A DNA stretch of 64,000 nucleotides, taken from Streptomyces sp. NBC_01260. GTDB taxonomy: Bacteria; Actinomycetota; Actinomycetes; Streptomycetales; Streptomycetaceae. The stretch's first letter is position 1. The number at the start of each line of letters is the position of its first letter. Positions 40,451 through 48,855 of this stretch are shown here, in pieces. The position numbers were made by a program, and so were the translations under genes. The stretch covers positions 558,001 through 622,000 of the forward strand of contig NZ_CP108464.1 of assembly GCF_036226405.1 (NCBI RefSeq). Reading direction: 5' to 3'. The notes below the pieces were generated by a model. That model made no database searches. It worked only from the letters and a program-made list of their open reading frames with translations, and was not told where the DNA came from.

Positions 40451-41443
40451 CTAGGCCTTGCGGAGCCGGGCGACGATGCCGTCGAGGTCTCGGCGGACCA
40501 TGTAGTCGCGGATCATGTGTCCGCCCGGCTCCTCGTACCACTCGTGCGGGATACCGGCGTCGCCGAGGCGGGCCCGGAACTCCCGCTGGCCGGCGAGCAC
40601 CTGGGTCTCGTTGACCGTGTCGAACCAGTTGACCGGGTCGGGGCTGGTACCGGCCACCAGGAAGACCCGCTTGTTCCGGTAGCTCTCGACCCGCTCGACC
40701 GGATTGTCGGCGCTGACCCTGGCCTCGTCCCACAGCGGAATGCCGTAGACCGTGCCGCCGCCCAGGTCCAGGGCGGCCGAGGACGCGTTGGCCCAGTGGG
40801 CGACCAGTCCGGCGTCGCGGCGCAGACTGGCCGGGCCCGAGTGGGCGCTCACCGAGGCGAAGTGGCCGTAGTACTTGGCCGCGTACTTCAGGGCGCCGAA
40901 GCCGCCCATCGAGAACCCGGCGACGGCACGGCCGTCGTACTCGGCGTAGGTACGGAAGTTCGCATCGATCCAGGGAAGCAGCTGGTTGATGTGGAAGGTT
41001 TCCCAGTTCCGGGGGCCGGTGTTGGAGCTGACCGGGTTGGAGTACCAGCCCGCGTGTCCACCGTCGGGCATCACGACGATGACCGGCTTCCCGGCCGTCC
41101 AGTCCCGGATGCCCGCGCGGTCGAAGGTGATGAAGTCCTGGTCCGTACCGCCTCCGTGGAACAGGTAGAGGACCGGGTAGGTGCGTCCGCCGGTGTGGTA
41201 GTCGTCGGGGAGCAGGACGTTGACGCCCGGATTCCAGCCGATCGCGTCGGTCGCGAACCGGTAGTACCACATACGCGGGTCGCCCTCGTTGTGCTCCACG
41301 ACGCGCAGTCCGAAGCCGTCGCCCGCCGCACTGGCCGGGGACGCGGCCGCGAGGGTGCCCCCGGCGCCCAGAGCCATCGCGGCGGAGATTCCACCGGCGG
41401 CCTTGATGACGTTTCTGCGGGTGGGACGGTAGCTGCTCAACAC
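40451..41443 (-). CDS. Secreted alpha/beta-hydrolase esterase (esterase D/antigen 85-like)
   Basis: A 330-residue exported hydrolase with a Tat signal (TRRNVIKAAGGISAAMALG). The nucleophile elbow is AVAGFSMGGFGALKY with Ser178, the oxyanion region YLFHGGGTDQDF, and a late His in PGGHMIRDYM. Relatives include acetyl-xylan and feruloyl esterases and mycolyltransferase-like proteins. The start is ambiguous: an AGGAGG site sits only 2 bases before the GTG at 41443 but 5 bases before a TTG at 41440, so translation may really begin at TTG. It is preceded by a C39-like peptidase in the same operon. Confidence 0.87.
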   Translation of the reverse strand: MLSSYRPTRRNVIKAAGGISAAMALGAGGTLAAASPASAAGDGFGLRVVEHNEGDPRMWYYRFATDAIGWNPGVNVLLPDDYHTGGRTYPVLYLFHGGGTDQDFITFDRAGIRDWTAGKPVIVVMPDGGHAGWYSNPVSSNTGPRNWETFHINQLLPWIDANFRTYAEYDGRAVAGFSMGGFGALKYAAKYYGHFASVSAHSGPASLRRDAGLVAHWANASSAALDLGGGTVYGIPLWDEARVSADNPVERVESYRNKRVFLVAGTSPDPVNWFDTVNETQVLAGQREFRARLGDAGIPHEWYEEPGGHMIRDYMVRRDLDGIVARLRKA

Positions 41444-41468
41444 TGCCTCCTGGTGAGAAAGGAAAACG

Positions 41469-42182
41469 TCACGCCGAGTAGCCCTTCGGCGGGATCAGCG
41501 TGGCGAGCTGATCGAAGGAGATCCAGTAGATCTGGTTGCCGCTGAAGGAGGCGGGGTCGGCTATGAGGACGGTGCGGTCCACCTCGTCGTAGCCGAAGAC
41601 GGTGAAGTAGTGATAGATCGTCTGGTCCGACGGGTAGCCGGGAGGCTGGTTGCCGGGCGGGGCGACGATGTTGGCCACCAGCGGGTAGTTGCGGTCGATG
41701 TCGAAGACGATGTCGTTCCACAGCAGGTCCCGCTGGCCCTGGGTGGGCGGGTCGTTCGGCATCTCCTTGGTCTCGTACCAGCCCCCGCCGAGGTTCGAGT
41801 TGAGTACGCCGGTGACCTGGCCGATGTGATCGGTGCCGGCCTCGGTCGTACCGAGCTGCCCGGCCAGAACGCCCTGGCTGGGCGGGGCGATCCGGGCCGA
41901 GAGCGCGATCCGGGTGGCGGCCGGACCGCACCAGTAACCGGTCTCCTGAACCTGATAGTCGATCCCCAGCCAGTGCCCGCTACGGGTACTGCCGGAGTCG
42001 ACCTTCAGCCGGGTGCCGGGCTGATTGTGCCCGCTGACGACAGCCGTACCGGCCTTCGCTCCGTGGGCGAGTACGGACACGGACGGGGTGTGCGGTGCGG
42101 GCGACGCCTGGGCCGTGCCGGGGTGGAGGAGAACTCCGGCGGCGGCGACGGCGATCGCCAAGGACACAAGTCTCCTGCGCAT
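41469..42182 (-). CDS. Secreted C39-like cysteine peptidase family protein
   Basis: A 237-residue protein with a signal peptide (RRLVSLAIAVAAAGVLLHPGTAQA) and a papain-like C39 domain. QETGYWCGPAATRIAL holds the nucleophile Cys85; YHYFTVFGYDE supplies the His, and IADPASF the Asp. It is not attached to an ABC transporter, unlike bacteriocin-processing C39 enzymes, so it probably acts on extracellular peptides. The esterase gene follows 25 bp downstream. Confidence 0.85.
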   Translation of the reverse strand: MRRRLVSLAIAVAAAGVLLHPGTAQASPAPHTPSVSVLAHGAKAGTAVVSGHNQPGTRLKVDSGSTRSGHWLGIDYQVQETGYWCGPAATRIALSARIAPPSQGVLAGQLGTTEAGTDHIGQVTGVLNSNLGGGWYETKEMPNDPPTQGQRDLLWNDIVFDIDRNYPLVANIVAPPGNQPPGYPSDQTIYHYFTVFGYDEVDRTVLIADPASFSGNQIYWISFDQLATLIPPKGYSA

Positions 42183-42375
42183 AAAGGCTCCTGAGGGTGG
42201 GGGACGGGCCTTGCGGGAAGAAACGCCTTCGGGGGGGGAAGTACTCGGCTGCTGAGCACCACGGCTCTGCGCGGCATGGCCGGGTGCGACAGCAGGAGTC
42301 AGCGTGGTTCCTGGCCCACGAAGGGCGCAAGGAATGAAAGCTCAGGCTTACCGGCGGAGTTGAGGGACCCGGCCC

Positions 42376-43368
42376 TCAGCGCCGTGCCCGCTCCTCGGCG
42401 GCCAGCAGGGCCCGCCCCTCCGCCGTCGCGACGTGGAAGGACCGTCCGGCCTTGCGCACGGTGGCGACCAGGCCCGCCGCGCGGAGCACGTTCAGGTGCT
42501 GGCTGACGGCGGGGTGGGTCACGTCCAGGAGCCGGGCCGCCTCGACCGTGGAGCAGCCGGTACGGGTCGCGCGCAGGAGGCCCGCACGGGTGCGGCCGAG
42601 CAGCGGGCCCAGCGGTCCGGCTCCCTCCGCGGCGCGGGCCGGTGCGGGGCCCGCCCAGTCAGTGGTGTGGTGGATGGGGTAGACGAGAACGGGCGGCAGG
42701 TCCCCGTCGGCCAGGGTGATCGGCGTGGGCCAGCAGAAGAACGACGGTTGCAGCACAAGTCCCCTGCCGCGCAGCCATAGTTGCTGATCTACGGGGTACG
42801 TCACCTCAAGTACGGGCGGGCGCCAGCGGAACTGTGGTCCGAGCCCGGCCAGCAGCCCCTCGGTGCCACCGTCGAGGAGACTGCGCAGACGGAGGGCGCG
42901 GTCGGCGTCTATGTGGGCGTGGACGCGCTGCCAGTACGGCGCGAGGGCCTCCAGCTGGTAGGTGCGCAGCGCCTCGCCGAGCTGGCGGAGCGTGTCGGCG
43001 TCCCCTCCGGCCAAGGAACGTACCCAGCTGGGAAGTTGGAGCGTGGCCGCCAGTTGGGTCAGGTCGGTTCGCAGTCGTGGGCGTGGAGTGCTCATCAGGG
43101 TGTCGACGGCCGCCTGCAGCGTGGCCCGGTCGCCGGTGGTGGGGGTGAGGAAGTCCGGCGAGTACCCGCGCGGCGGCAGCAGGGATGACAGCAGCCGGGG
43201 GCTCGCGGAGAGCCGCGGCCGCACCCAGCGGCGCCACGCGCCGAACACCCTTTCACTGTCACGCCGTTGCAGGGTCTGCACGCTGTTGCTGATCTCCCAG
43301 AGGAAGTCCGGCCCGGGGGCCACCCGGACCCGCGCCAGGTCCTCGGAGGTGAAGTACACCCGCAGCAT
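42376..43368 (-). CDS. ArsR-type winged-helix regulator with large N-terminal domain
   Basis: A 330-residue regulator. The C-terminal winged helix (about 250-325; LLGRTRAGLLRATRTGCSTVEAARLLDVTHPAVSQHLNVLRAAGLVATVRK) is ArsR-like. The N-terminal 240 residues (MLRVYFTSEDLARVRVAPGPD) match the Streptomyces family of regulators with a long effector domain. The ATG at 43368 follows a GAGGGAG site. A 34-bp perfect palindrome separates it from the methyltransferase gene upstream, so it has its own promoter. Confidence 0.9.
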   Translation of the reverse strand: MLRVYFTSEDLARVRVAPGPDFLWEISNSVQTLQRRDSERVFGAWRRWVRPRLSASPRLLSSLLPPRGYSPDFLTPTTGDRATLQAAVDTLMSTPRPRLRTDLTQLAATLQLPSWVRSLAGGDADTLRQLGEALRTYQLEALAPYWQRVHAHIDADRALRLRSLLDGGTEGLLAGLGPQFRWRPPVLEVTYPVDQQLWLRGRGLVLQPSFFCWPTPITLADGDLPPVLVYPIHHTTDWAGPAPARAAEGAGPLGPLLGRTRAGLLRATRTGCSTVEAARLLDVTHPAVSQHLNVLRAAGLVATVRKAGRSFHVATAEGRALLAAEERARR

Positions 43369-43509
43369 GGTCGCTCCCTCGAAGGTGAAGGTGCACTGAT
43401 GCCGGCCACGGCCATGCCGGCGGACCGGCGAGCCGGCAGGGGTGCGCCGGGAAGCCGCCGCACCGCACCCGCTCCCCGCGGGCAGCGTACCGCCGTTGGA
43501 CCGTCTGCC

Positions 43510-43543
43510 GGCCGTGACCCCGCACCGGTGCGGGGTCACGGCC
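43510..43543 (-). terminator. 34-bp perfect palindrome, terminator of the methyltransferase gene
   Basis: The arms GGCCGTGACCCCGCACC and its complement meet without a spacer. It begins 34 bp downstream of the methyltransferase stop and lies before the regulator start. A terminator is most likely, although so perfect a palindrome near a promoter could also be an operator. Confidence 0.75.
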
Positions 43544-43576
43544 AGGAACCGGAAACGCGGGGGCCGCCAGGTCCTG

Positions 43577-44422
43577 TCAGGGGCGGCGCCCCACCCAGGT
43601 GGTCCAGGTGGTCCGGACCGTGAGGTCATCGCGCCGCAGGACGCCGTGCGGGCCTTCATCGTCGGTGACGGCGTCGAGTGCGGCCAGATCCTCGGCGGGG
43701 AGCTGCCCGTCCAGGTGCGAGCGCAGCTTCCGCAGGCACACCTGGGCGTAGCGGGCGGTGGCGGCCGGCAGCGGGGCGGGCAGGTCGATCACGAAGGGGC
43801 GCGCGGCCTCCAGCGCAAAGCCCGCGCGGACCAGGTGATCCGTCCAGTCGGCGGCGGGCCCCTCGTTCAGGGCGGCATGGAGTCGGGCCTCCAGGCCCGG
43901 CCTGCCCATCCCGATGTCCTCGGGCAGAAAGCGGGGGAAGAAGTCCATCTCGGTGACGGCCAGGAGGCCGCCCGGCCGCAGGGCGTCGAACACATGCGAC
44001 AGCACCCGGCCGGGGTCACCCATGTGGTGCAGAGAGGCGGCCGCCCAGACCAGGTCGACGGTGCCGAGTGCCGGCCGGCCCTCGTCCAGATCCGCCTGGA
44101 TGCCGCGGACCCGGTCGGCGAGTGAGAGCGCGGACACCTTCACCGTCAGCCGGTGGAGCATCTGCGGCGAGCGGTCCACCGCCGAGACCTCGGCCCGCGG
44201 AAAACGCTGGGCCAGCGCGATGGCCCCGGTGCCGGTTCCACTGCCCAGGTCGACGATGCGGCCGGGTTCCCGGTCGGACAGGTCACCCAGCCAGGTGGTC
44301 AGCTCCGACAGGTAGGTCCGCAGGACCTCGGCGTCGAGCTCCAGGATCTCGGCCACGGCGGCGGTGCCGGCGTCGGCCCCGGTGTGGTCCGGGCGCGGGG
44401 CATTCGTGTCTGCGGTGTTCAT
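43577..44422 (-). CDS. Class I SAM-dependent methyltransferase
   Basis: A 281-residue methyltransferase with motif I RIVDLGSGTGTGAIALA (55-71), acidic motif II VSAVDRSPQML, and the post-I regions GIQADLDE and DLVWAAASLHHMGDPG. The C-terminal region (FALEAARPFVIDLPAPL) resembles ubiquinone/small-molecule methyltransferases. No substrate can be assigned. It starts at ATG 44422, just downstream of two operator-like boxes, and is divergent from a truncated cupin regulator gene. Confidence 0.88.
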   Translation of the reverse strand: MNTADTNAPRPDHTGADAGTAAVAEILELDAEVLRTYLSELTTWLGDLSDREPGRIVDLGSGTGTGAIALAQRFPRAEVSAVDRSPQMLHRLTVKVSALSLADRVRGIQADLDEGRPALGTVDLVWAAASLHHMGDPGRVLSHVFDALRPGGLLAVTEMDFFPRFLPEDIGMGRPGLEARLHAALNEGPAADWTDHLVRAGFALEAARPFVIDLPAPLPAATARYAQVCLRKLRSHLDGQLPAEDLAALDAVTDDEGPHGVLRRDDLTVRTTWTTWVGRRP

Positions 44423-44441
44423 ACCCCGACGGCAACCGCAC

Positions 44442-44458
44442 CTTGCGCATGACGCGAG
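44442..44458. promoter_or_regulatory. Operator-like inverted repeat, site 1 (CTTGCG-CATGA-CGCGAG)
   Basis: A 17-bp box with the dyad CTTGCG/CGCGAG around CATGA. A second box of the same design begins 21 bp later, exactly two helical turns. Both lie between the methyltransferase start and the cupin remnant, so they are likely targets of the regulator whose C-terminus survives there. Confidence 0.7.
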
Positions 44459-44462
44459 CTCT

Positions 44463-44479
44463 CTTGTGCATGACACAAG
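44463..44479. promoter_or_regulatory. Operator-like inverted repeat, site 2 (CTTGTG-CATGA-CACAAG)
   Basis: A perfect dyad CTTGTG/CACAAG around CATGA, 21 bp from site 1. The identical centre and spacing suggest cooperative binding of a dimeric repressor. Confidence 0.7.
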
Positions 44480-44481
44480 AA

Positions 44482-44726
44482 AGCGATCTGGACAGTGCCC
44501 GGGGGCCGACCAGCTCGGCGTACACCCCGGCAAGGACTGGTTCACCGTCCTGTCGGGAACCATCACGCTGCTCCTCGGCGAGCGCGCCATCCGGGTCGAA
44601 ACGGGCCAGGCGGCCGAGTTCTCCACCATGGTCCCGCACGCCATCAAGGCGCACGGCGGACCGGCCGAGATCCTGTGCATCCTCGATCACGACGGACGGC
44701 GCACACATCTCCACTCCCCGGCGTGA
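44482..44726 (+). pseudogene. Cupin domain remnant of an HTH-cupin regulator
   Basis: The readable part is a cupin C-terminus (QLGVHPGKDWFTVLSGTITLLLG, RAIRVETGQAAEFSTMVPHAI, AEILCILDHDGRRTHLHS), as found at the end of XRE-type regulators that control a divergent methyltransferase. The N-terminal helix-turn-helix is absent, and the sequence before it is the operator region itself. The gene seems to have lost its first half by deletion; no ribosome site or suitable start is visible. Confidence 0.65.
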
Positions 44727-44798
44727 GCCCGGCCGCTACCGGCGCCGCGCGCGCGGACGTGCCCACGGAACGAGGGCGCCGCGCGGCCGCCCCGCCCG

Positions 44799-46088
44799 TC
44801 AGGCCTGGGCGGCCGGGTCGCGGTCGCGGTCGGGGGCGGGTGCCATCGTTCCGCCGGGAAGCGGTACGTGGACCGGGGGCCAGTTGCCCCATCCCGCTAC
44901 GGGCTCCGCCGCCACACCACGCCACCACGGTTCGACCGCCGGAGGATCGGCGGGCTCGAACGGCCGGCCCGGGTGCGGAGCCACCATCGTCACCCCGACG
45001 AACTGGGTGGCACGCATCGACCATTCGGCAGGCTCGGCCCACGGATGCAGGGCGAGATTGAACGTCCCCCAGTGGATCGGCAGCATGACGCCCGCCGCCG
45101 GGTCATCGCCCTGGAGGTCCAGATGGGCCTGGACCCCCTCGTCGGGGCTCATGTGGATGTCCGGCCACGCACCGGGCTCCGGCTTGCCGTTCGTGTGGTC
45201 CTTGGGCCAGTACTGGCTGTACGCACCGATCTGGATCATGGTGGCGTCGAACGGCCCGTGCTCGGCGCCGATCTCCTTGAAGCCGGGGAAATACCCGGTG
45301 TCGCCGCTGTGGTAGATCCGGTGCTCGGGTCCAGCGACGACCCACGAGGCCCAGAGGGTGTGCTGCTGGTTACGAAGGCCGCGGCCGCAGAAGTGCCGGG
45401 CCGGGGTGGCTGTCAGGCGGATCCCGGCGACCTCCGTGGCCTCGTTCCAGTCGAGCTCGTGGATCCGGTCCAGGGGCACGCCCCAGCGCTCCAGGTGCGC
45501 CCCGACCCCGAGCGGCACCGCGAAGGCCGTGTCCGTACCGGCCAGGGCCCGGATGGTCGGAAGGTCGAGGTGGTCGTAGTGGTCGTGGGAGATCACCACC
45601 ACATCGACCGGTCCGAGCGCGGCGAGCGGCAGCGGTGCGGGATGCAGACGCCTGGGTCCTGCGAACGCGAAGGGCGAGCAGCGGTCACCCCAGACCGGGT
45701 CGAACAGCACCCGCCGGCCGTCGATCTCGGCGAGCACACTGGAATGGCCCATCCAGGTGAGCCGCAGCCCGGAGACGGGGGGCGTGGCGAGATCGGCCAG
45801 GGTGGTGGCGTGGACCGGCACATCACCGGTCGGCGATCTGAGCGCCCGCTCCTCCTTGCGGAAGTAGGTCTTCGCGAACTCCAGAGCGGACCCCGACGGT
45901 TTGGTCCTTGCCCCCACCGGGTTCTGGAACACTCCGTCGGCGAAGTTGGGGGAACGACGAATGCGCTCCATACGGGTGCCGACCGGGTCGGCCCCGAAGT
46001 CGGCGGGCCGCAGCGCACGCAGCCGGGTGCGGAGCGGAAGCTTGGAGTCAGCGCCGGTCACAAGATCTCCTGAGGGAGTCGGTGTCAT
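44799..46088 (-). CDS. MBL-fold metallo-hydrolase (UlaG/NAPE-PLD-like)
   Basis: A 429-residue metallo-beta-lactamase-fold hydrolase. The metal motif is VVISHDHYDHLDL (His168, His170, Asp172, His173), with later ligands in ATPARHFCGRG, YHSGDTGYFPGF and PIHWGTFNLALHPW. The motif TWMGHSSVLAEIDG opens the domain. The family hydrolyses phosphodiesters or lactones; proteins of this length resemble N-acyl-phosphatidylethanolamine phospholipase D. It has no signal peptide. Confidence 0.9.
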   Translation of the reverse strand: MTPTPSGDLVTGADSKLPLRTRLRALRPADFGADPVGTRMERIRRSPNFADGVFQNPVGARTKPSGSALEFAKTYFRKEERALRSPTGDVPVHATTLADLATPPVSGLRLTWMGHSSVLAEIDGRRVLFDPVWGDRCSPFAFAGPRRLHPAPLPLAALGPVDVVVISHDHYDHLDLPTIRALAGTDTAFAVPLGVGAHLERWGVPLDRIHELDWNEATEVAGIRLTATPARHFCGRGLRNQQHTLWASWVVAGPEHRIYHSGDTGYFPGFKEIGAEHGPFDATMIQIGAYSQYWPKDHTNGKPEPGAWPDIHMSPDEGVQAHLDLQGDDPAAGVMLPIHWGTFNLALHPWAEPAEWSMRATQFVGVTMVAPHPGRPFEPADPPAVEPWWRGVAAEPVAGWGNWPPVHVPLPGGTMAPAPDRDRDPAAQA

Positions 46089-46160
46089 CTCATTATGGAC
46101 GGGGGGTACGACAGTGCGAGAGCAGAACGCCCAACGGGATGGTGGCCCGAGGGGCGCACC

Positions 46161-46601
46161 TCAGCCACGCGGCTGCCCGTACACGTGCTCGACGTGGAGC
46201 CGCAGCACGACCCGGCGGTCCCTGACCATGGCCCGGCGGTAGTCGTCCCAGTCCGGGTGCTCGCCCTGGACGTCGCGGTAGAGCGTGACCAGCTCCGCCA
46301 CGGTGGCGTCCTCGGGGTCGGCGGCCACCGGGGTGAGGTCCGCGGTGCCGTCCGCGACCGTCCAGGCCCAGCGGTCCTCACTGGTGACGTGGTAGCTCGC
46401 CCGCGGGTCCCGGCGCAGGTTCCGGGTCTTCGCACGGTCCTCGGTGACCGAGACCCGGACGATGCGCTCGTCGGGGTAGTAGAAGTGGTTGACATTGGAC
46501 AGCTGGGGCCTGCCGTCCCGCTTGAGCGTGACCAGCACGCCGCTGTTGCCTTCGGAGAGCAACCGGAGAAGCGCATCCTGCTGTGCATCGAATCCCGTCA
46601 T
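46161..46601 (-). CDS. PPOX-class F420-dependent oxidoreductase
   Basis: A 146-residue split-barrel flavin-fold protein (LLSEGNSGVLVTLKRDGRPQLSNVNHFYY, RIVRVSVTEDRAKTRNLRRDPRASYHV). Actinobacterial members of this class bind F420 and reduce small molecules. The ATG at 46601 is divergent from the amino-acid dehydrogenase, with a perfect inverted repeat in the gap. Confidence 0.88.
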   Translation of the reverse strand: MTGFDAQQDALLRLLSEGNSGVLVTLKRDGRPQLSNVNHFYYPDERIVRVSVTEDRAKTRNLRRDPRASYHVTSEDRWAWTVADGTADLTPVAADPEDATVAELVTLYRDVQGEHPDWDDYRRAMVRDRRVVLRLHVEHVYGQPRG

Positions 46602-46747
46602 GACGCATCCAACGTCCGGACCCCGCGCAGGATTCCGCATCCGGCATCCGTCATCCGTCTCGCCGCTTCCCCGGCCGCATCCGGCCACCGGGCGGCGATT
46701 CGGCGCGGGCCGCATTGACAGCGGCGCCCCCGCCTCCCGATACTGAC

Positions 46748-46771
46748 TCGCGATTCAGTAAAGAATCGCGA
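46748..46771. promoter_or_regulatory. Inverted repeat TCGCGATTC-N6-GAATCGCGA in a divergent promoter region
   Basis: Perfect 9-bp arms separated by AGTAAA lie about 90 bp before the amino-acid dehydrogenase start and 147 bp from the PPOX gene start. Size and symmetry fit a repressor operator; the regulator is unknown, though the TetR gene at 48212 is a candidate. Confidence 0.65.
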
Positions 46772-46859
46772 CCACACGGGGCTCCGGGTCCGCGCAGCCC
46801 GGGTTTCACGGCATCGCCCGCCGGGCCCGCCCGATCGCAGTGACCGAGGAGAACTCCCG

Positions 46860-48068
46860 ATGACGACGCCTCCGGTGTCCCCGCCCGCCCCGCTGATCTC
46901 CCTGACCTGGACGGACCACGTCACCGGCCGCCAGGGGCACCTGGTCGTCGACCGGCTGGTGCGCGGGGTGTCCAGCGGCGGGTTGCGGATGCGGGCGGGC
47001 TGCACGCTCGACGAGGTGGCCGGACTGGCCCGCGGCATGACGATGAAGGAAGCCCTCCACTTCGACGCCGACCGCACCGGGGCCCGCTACGTACCGCTCG
47101 GCGGCGCCAAGGGCGGCATCGACTGCGATCCCCGCGATCCGGCCGCCTACGGCGTCCTGGTGCGCTACCTGCGGGCCGTACGTCCGTACGTCGAGAACAT
47201 CTGGACGACCGGCGAGGACCTCGGCCTCAGCCAGGACCTGGTCGACCGGGCGGCCGCGGAGGCCGGGCTCGTCTCCTCCATCGAGGCCGTCTACCCACTG
47301 CTCGACGACGAGACGGCGGCCCGGCAGAGACTGGCCGACGCCTTCGCCGTCGAGGTGGACGGCATCGGCCTCGACGAGCTGGTCGGTGGCTGCGGGGTCG
47401 CCGAGTCGGCCCTTGCCGCGCTGGACCGGGCCGGGATCGCGTACGGCGGGGCACGGGTCGCCGTACAGGGTCTCGGCACCATGGGCGGCGCGACGGCCCG
47501 GTTCCTGTCGCGGGCCGGGCTGCGGGTGGTCGCCGTGGCCGACGTCAAGGGCACGATCGCCAATCCGGCCGGCCTCGACGTCGAGGCCCTGCTGTCCGCC
47601 CGGGATGCCTACGGGACGGTGGACCGCGGCGCGCTGCGCGACGCGGACCGCGAACTGCCCGCCGAGGCCTGGCTGGACAGGGACGTGGAGGTGCTCATAC
47701 CCGCAGCCGTCTCCTACACCATCGACGCCGCGAACCAGGCCCGGATCAGGGCCCCTTGGGTGGTCGAGGCGGCCAATATGCCGGTGCTGCCCGAGGCCGA
47801 GGCGCTGCTCGCGGAGCGCGGGATCACGGTCCTGCCCGACGTCGTCGTCAACTCCGGCACCAACGCCTGGTGGTGGTGGACCCTGTTCGGCGACATCGGC
47901 GCCGAGGCGGACGAGGCCTTCGCGCACACCCGGAGTTCGATGCGCGCTCTCGTCGAACTCGTACTGGACCGGGCCGCGGCGGACGGCTGCACCCCTCGGG
48001 CGGCGGCCCACGCCGTCGTCGCGGACCGGCTGCCGGTGATGACGGAACGCTTCGGCTGGTACCGCTGA
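46860..48068 (+). CDS. Glu/Leu/Phe/Val dehydrogenase family protein
   Basis: A 402-residue NAD(P)-dependent amino-acid dehydrogenase. The dimerisation/catalytic domain carries VPLGGAKGGIDCDP with catalytic Lys84. The dinucleotide domain has VAVQGLGTMGGATARFLSRAGL, and VVVNSGTNAWWWW closes the active site. Oxidative deamination of a branched-chain or aromatic amino acid is likely, but the side-chain pocket cannot be read with confidence. It is alone on the plus strand, followed by a TetR gene. Confidence 0.88.
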   Translation: MTTPPVSPPAPLISLTWTDHVTGRQGHLVVDRLVRGVSSGGLRMRAGCTLDEVAGLARGMTMKEALHFDADRTGARYVPLGGAKGGIDCDPRDPAAYGVLVRYLRAVRPYVENIWTTGEDLGLSQDLVDRAAAEAGLVSSIEAVYPLLDDETAARQRLADAFAVEVDGIGLDELVGGCGVAESALAALDRAGIAYGGARVAVQGLGTMGGATARFLSRAGLRVVAVADVKGTIANPAGLDVEALLSARDAYGTVDRGALRDADRELPAEAWLDRDVEVLIPAAVSYTIDAANQARIRAPWVVEAANMPVLPEAEALLAERGITVLPDVVVNSGTNAWWWWTLFGDIGAEADEAFAHTRSSMRALVELVLDRAAADGCTPRAAAHAVVADRLPVMTERFGWYR

Positions 48069-48158
48069 CCGGACCATGACGGCGCCCCGGCCCTGCGGCC
48101 ACCGGGCAGCTCATGCCATGTGGTCCCCGTGCAGCGCACCGCCAAGGCCGCTGCGAGG

Positions 48159-48199
48159 ACCAATGCCCGCCCACGGCCTGCCCGGGGGCGGGCATTGGT
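48159..48199. promoter_or_regulatory. 14-bp perfect inverted repeat before the TetR gene
   Basis: Arms ACCAATGCCCGCCC (48159-48172) and its complement (48186-48199) are separated by 13 bases and end 12 bp before the TetR GTG. It could be the dehydrogenase terminator, a TetR operator, or both; the closeness to the start codon favours a regulatory role. Confidence 0.6.
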
Positions 48200-48211
48200 T
48201 AGGGTGACGCC

Positions 48212-48823
48212 GTGGGAAGAGTGCGGTTGAGTGTGGCGGAGCGACGCGAGGAGCTGCTGCGCGCTGCCGTCGAGCAGATCGAGGTGCGCGGTGTCGCGGC
48301 GGTACGGATCGCCGATGTGGCCGCCGTCCTCGGTGTGAGCAACGCCCTCGTGCTCTACCACTTCTCCACCAAGGAGAAGCTGGTCGCCGCCGCCTTCGCG
48401 CACGCGGCCGAGGCCGATCTCACCCATCTGCGCAAGCTGTTGACCCGCCGGACCACGGCGGTGCGCAGGCTGCGCGCCGCCGTCCGCTGGTACGCCCCGA
48501 CGGGCCAGGCCAAGGGCTGGCGGCTGTGGATCGAGGGCTGGACGGCCTCGCTCCGCGACCCCGCGCTGCGCAATGTGGCAGGCGATCTCGACCAGCAGTG
48601 GAAGGCGGAGCTGGCCGAGGTCATCGAGGAGGGCGCGGCCGCGGGCGAGTTCCACTGCGACGACCCGATGTCCGTGGCGTGGCGGCTGACCGCTCTGCTG
48701 GACGGCCTGGCGGTGCAGATGACCTCGTACGCGGGTCCGCTCTCCCGGGCCACGATGCTGGAGTGGACCGAACAGGCACTCGCCCGTGAACTGGGCATCG
48801 ACCATGCGACGCTGACGGCCTGA
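48212..48823 (+). CDS. TetR-family transcriptional regulator
   Basis: A 203-residue repressor with an N-terminal helix-turn-helix (LLRAAVEQIEVRGVAAVRIADVAAVLGVSNALVLYHFSTKEKLVAAAF) and a C-terminal domain of the BetI-like type (WRLWIEGWTASLRDPALRNV, FHCDDPMSVAWRLTALLDGLAVQM). Starts with GTG. Candidate targets are its own gene and the preceding amino-acid dehydrogenase. Confidence 0.9.
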   Translation: MGRVRLSVAERREELLRAAVEQIEVRGVAAVRIADVAAVLGVSNALVLYHFSTKEKLVAAAFAHAAEADLTHLRKLLTRRTTAVRRLRAAVRWYAPTGQAKGWRLWIEGWTASLRDPALRNVAGDLDQQWKAELAEVIEEGAAAGEFHCDDPMSVAWRLTALLDGLAVQMTSYAGPLSRATMLEWTEQALARELGIDHATLTA

Positions 48824-48855
48824 CCAGCGGGCCTGCGGCCCCTCCGGTCGGCCCG

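Noticed and set aside
41469..42182. C39-like peptidase considered as a bacteriocin-processing protease.
   Set aside because: No ABC transporter domain, no double-glycine leader peptide gene nearby; it has its own signal peptide and looks like a stand-alone exported enzyme.
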